DNA of 7,606 nucleotides from an uncultured Oscillochloris sp. (GTDB lineage: Bacteria; Chloroflexota; Chloroflexia; Chloroflexales; Chloroflexaceae), in contig CAIRFY010000671.1 of the NCBI GenBank assembly GCA_903877945.1, positions 1-7,606 of the forward strand. The letters run 5' to 3'. The notes under the pieces are model-generated. The model was not told the DNA's origin, searched no databases, and saw only the letters and a list, made by a program, of their open reading frames with translations. The translations under genes were made by a program, and so were the position numbers. Positions 6,644-7,606 of this stretch are shown in pieces; position 1 is the stretch's first letter; each line of letters opens with the position of its first letter.

Positions 6644-6779
6644 TTAGACATGGTTCGTGGCAGCTTTCCCGTTTGTAGCGTTCGTAGTAGCGGCTTCAGC
6701 CGCGTCAGGGGCGGATCGGGGGCTGAAGCCCCCACTATGAATTGTAAACCTGAAACCTGGCACCTGAAACCATGTCTAA
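6644..6779. repeat. Composite inverted-repeat element, copy 2, between GT genes
   Basis: Perfect 12-base ends TTAGACATGGTT (6644-6655) and AACCATGTCTAA (6768-6779) enclose two hairpins: GCGGCT/AGCCGC (6690-6695, 6698-6703) and GGGGGCT/AGCCCCC (6718-6724, 6727-6733). The period-7 run CTGAAAC-CTGGCAC-CTGAAAC lies at 6750-6770, identical to copy 1. The direct repeat TCTAAAATCT occurs at 6635-6644 and 6775-6784, at the two edges. Layout matches the element at 3865-4002 although the central hairpins differ. Neither hairpin is followed by a T-tract. Confidence 0.87.
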
Positions 6780-6798
6780 AATCTAACATGCAGAATGT

Positions 6799-6804
6799 AA
6801 GAGG
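6799..6804 (+). promoter_or_regulatory. Ribosome binding site AAGAGG for the last GT39-like gene
   Basis: AAGAGG ends 10 bases before ATG 6815 and decides the start. A second AAGAGG at 6807-6812 is only two bases from the ATG and overlaps a possible GTG start at 6812. The duplicated AAGAGGT is 8 bases apart. Confidence 0.6.
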
Positions 6805-6814
6805 TTAAGAGGTG

Positions 6815-7606
6815 ATGCGAAATGATGGGCAGCCGAAGGTTTTTGCATTTTGCATTTTGCATTTTGCATTGGCCCTACGGCTGCTGGCCTGGCGCTGGCA
6901 CGAGTTCTACGCGCTCGGCGGCGATGAGCGCGAGTATCTGGAGCAGGCGGTCAGGTTGCTGCGCGACCACCAGTATGTTGAGTTGCACCTGATGCGTCCG
7001 CCGCTCTACCCGTTTTTTCTGGCCGGGTGTGTCTATCTGGTTGACTCGCTGGTGCAGAATCTGCGTCTGGTGCAGGCGCTGATCAGTGCGGCGACGGTGC
7101 CTCTGGTGTATCTGCTGGCCCGCGAGGTGGCGTGGCGTTCCGACGGCAGCGCACGGCGCACCCCGGCGCTGCTGGCGGCTTTGCTCTGCGCTCTGAGCTA
7201 TACTCTGGCGGCTAATGCCAGTGAATTGCTGACCGAGGCGCTGTTTCTGTGTGGCCTGACGACCGCCCTCTGGTTGCTGCTGCGCGCCGCCCGCACCGGG
7301 GGGCTGGTCGAGACGACCCTCGCTGGCCTGATCATTGGTGCGCTCTGTCTGCTGCGCTCGGTGGCTCTGCCGCTGCTGCCGCTGGGGGCGGTGTGGATGG
7401 GGATCAATGCAAAATGCAAAATGCAAAATGCAAAATGTGAGGACAATGCAAAATGCAAAATGCAAAATGTGAAATGTGAGGACAATGCGCAGGACAAGGC
7501 AAAATGCAAAATGCAAAATGTGAAATGTGAAATTAATGCGCGAGAAGATGGGGGTAGACAAGGGGTTGCTCGATACGGGATGAAGCAAGGGGCTGTGCAA
7601 TTTTGC
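6815..7606 (+). CDS. GT39-like membrane glycosyltransferase, N-terminal part (runs off the window)
   Basis: From ATG 6815 the frame stays open for 264 codons to the window edge. After a short polar start (M-R-N-D-G-Q-P-K) the first helix reads V-F-A-F-C-I-L-H-F-A-L-A-L-R-L-L-A-W. Then come G-G-D37-E38-R-E-Y, M-R-P-P-L-Y-P-F-F-L, S-E-L-L-T-E-A-L-F and L-C-L-L-R-S-V-A-L-P, matching the preceding gene motif by motif. It is thus a tandem paralog, with the catalytic-type Asp-Glu in the first outer loop. Residues about 9-19 of helix 1 are encoded by a TTTTGCA array. From residue 198 onward the sequence is heptamer-repeat insertion up to the edge (Q-F-C). The first foreign residue is within two positions of that in the preceding paralog (196). 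The start is supported by AAGAGG at 6799-6804 and by alignment of helix 1. The remainder of the gene, including later helices, lies outside the window. Confidence 0.87.
   Translation, partial: MRNDGQPKVFAFCILHFALALRLLAWRWHEFYALGGDEREYLEQAVRLLRDHQYVELHLMRPPLYPFFLAGCVYLVDSLVQNLRLVQALISAATVPLVYLLAREVAWRSDGSARRTPALLAALLCALSYTLAANASELLTEALFLCGLTTALWLLLRAARTGGLVETTLAGLIIGALCLLRSVALPLLPLGAVWMGINAKCKMQNAKCEDNAKCKMQNVKCEDNAQDKAKCKMQNVKCEINAREDGGRQGVARYGMKQGAVQFC
6841..6870 (+). repeat. TTTTGCA heptamer array, 4.3 perfect units, in the 5' coding region
   Basis: Four perfect units at 6841-6868 plus TT, beginning 26 bases after the A of ATG 6815. It encodes F-A-F-C-I-L-H-F-A within the first membrane helix. 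Gain or loss of one or two units would shift the frame of everything downstream; three units would not. Confidence 0.93.
7406..7606 (+). repeat. Heptamer-repeat insertion with 39-base higher-order units, truncated by the window end
   Basis: TGCAAAA runs lie at 7408-7435 (four), 7447-7467 (three) and 7505-7518 (two), each followed by TGTGAAA or TGTGAGG variants. The first two runs start 39 bases apart (13 codons), giving a peptide repeat like N-A-K-C-K-M-Q-N-A-K-C-E-D. A non-heptamer core (about 7533-7597) then leads to CAATTTTGC, the same sequence that opens the right arms at 4748 and 4853 in the preceding gene. The right arm itself should follow the window end. Confidence 0.9.

Noticed and set aside
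6690..6733. Intrinsic terminator from the GC-rich hairpins of the composite element
   Set aside because: Neither hairpin is followed by a T-tract, and the same hairpin-type repeats occur as dispersed elements, so termination is not supported.
7406..7532. CRISPR array
   Set aside because: Repeats are 7-base units in direct tandem or 39-base higher-order units, without unique spacers of constant length, and no cas genes are present.
6875..7600. Long minus-strand reading frame opposite the last GT39-like gene
   Set aside because: It is antisense to a gene with clear family motifs. Its length comes from GC-rich codon bias and from the heptamer repeat being open on both strands (F-C-I-L-H-F-A cycles).

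Overview
The window looks like a chromosomal piece of a GC-rich bacterium, most likely a Chloroflexota member of the Chloroflexus/Roseiflexus/Oscillochloris type. The reasons are the GC-rich codon use and a run of GT39-like membrane glycosyltransferases with the large C-terminal domains I associate with that phylum. Short repeats are also unusually abundant. The assignment is from recognition only; no search was run.

All recognisable genes are on the plus strand and concern cell-surface glycan assembly. In order they are: the 3' end of a GT39-like membrane protein (1-288); a GT4 family GT-B glycosyltransferase (370-1605); a GT39-like membrane glycosyltransferase overlapping it by 4 bases (1602-3902); a second GT39-like protein of about 851 residues (4021-6576); and the 5' part of a third (6815-7606), open to the window edge. 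The GT4 enzyme would use nucleotide sugars at the cytoplasmic face. The GT39-like enzymes would use polyprenyl-phosphate sugars at the outer face. Together they resemble part of an exopolysaccharide or surface glycan locus.

The striking part is repetitive DNA placed between these genes and inside them without breaking the reading frames. The main family is the heptamer TGCAAAA (reverse complement TTTTGCA). Because 7 and 3 share no factor, a perfect array reads the same seven codons cyclically in every frame: C-K-M-Q-N-A-K on one strand and F-C-I-L-H-F-A on the other. It therefore has no stop in any of six frames. One arm of an inverted pair gives a basic hydrophilic peptide and the other a membrane-compatible one. 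Such insertions begin at residues 196 and 198 of two neighbouring paralogs, and a heptamer array also makes up most of the first transmembrane helix of the last gene.

Other period-7 arrays (CCGATAA, GGGAGGC/T, CTGAAAC), a period-8 inverted array, a C-rich inverted repeat, a perfect 36-bp palindrome and two copies of a composite element with TTAGACATGG-like ends fill the intergenic gaps and the cytoplasmic loops of the membrane proteins. No RNA gene, CRISPR array, transposase or convincing promoter was seen.
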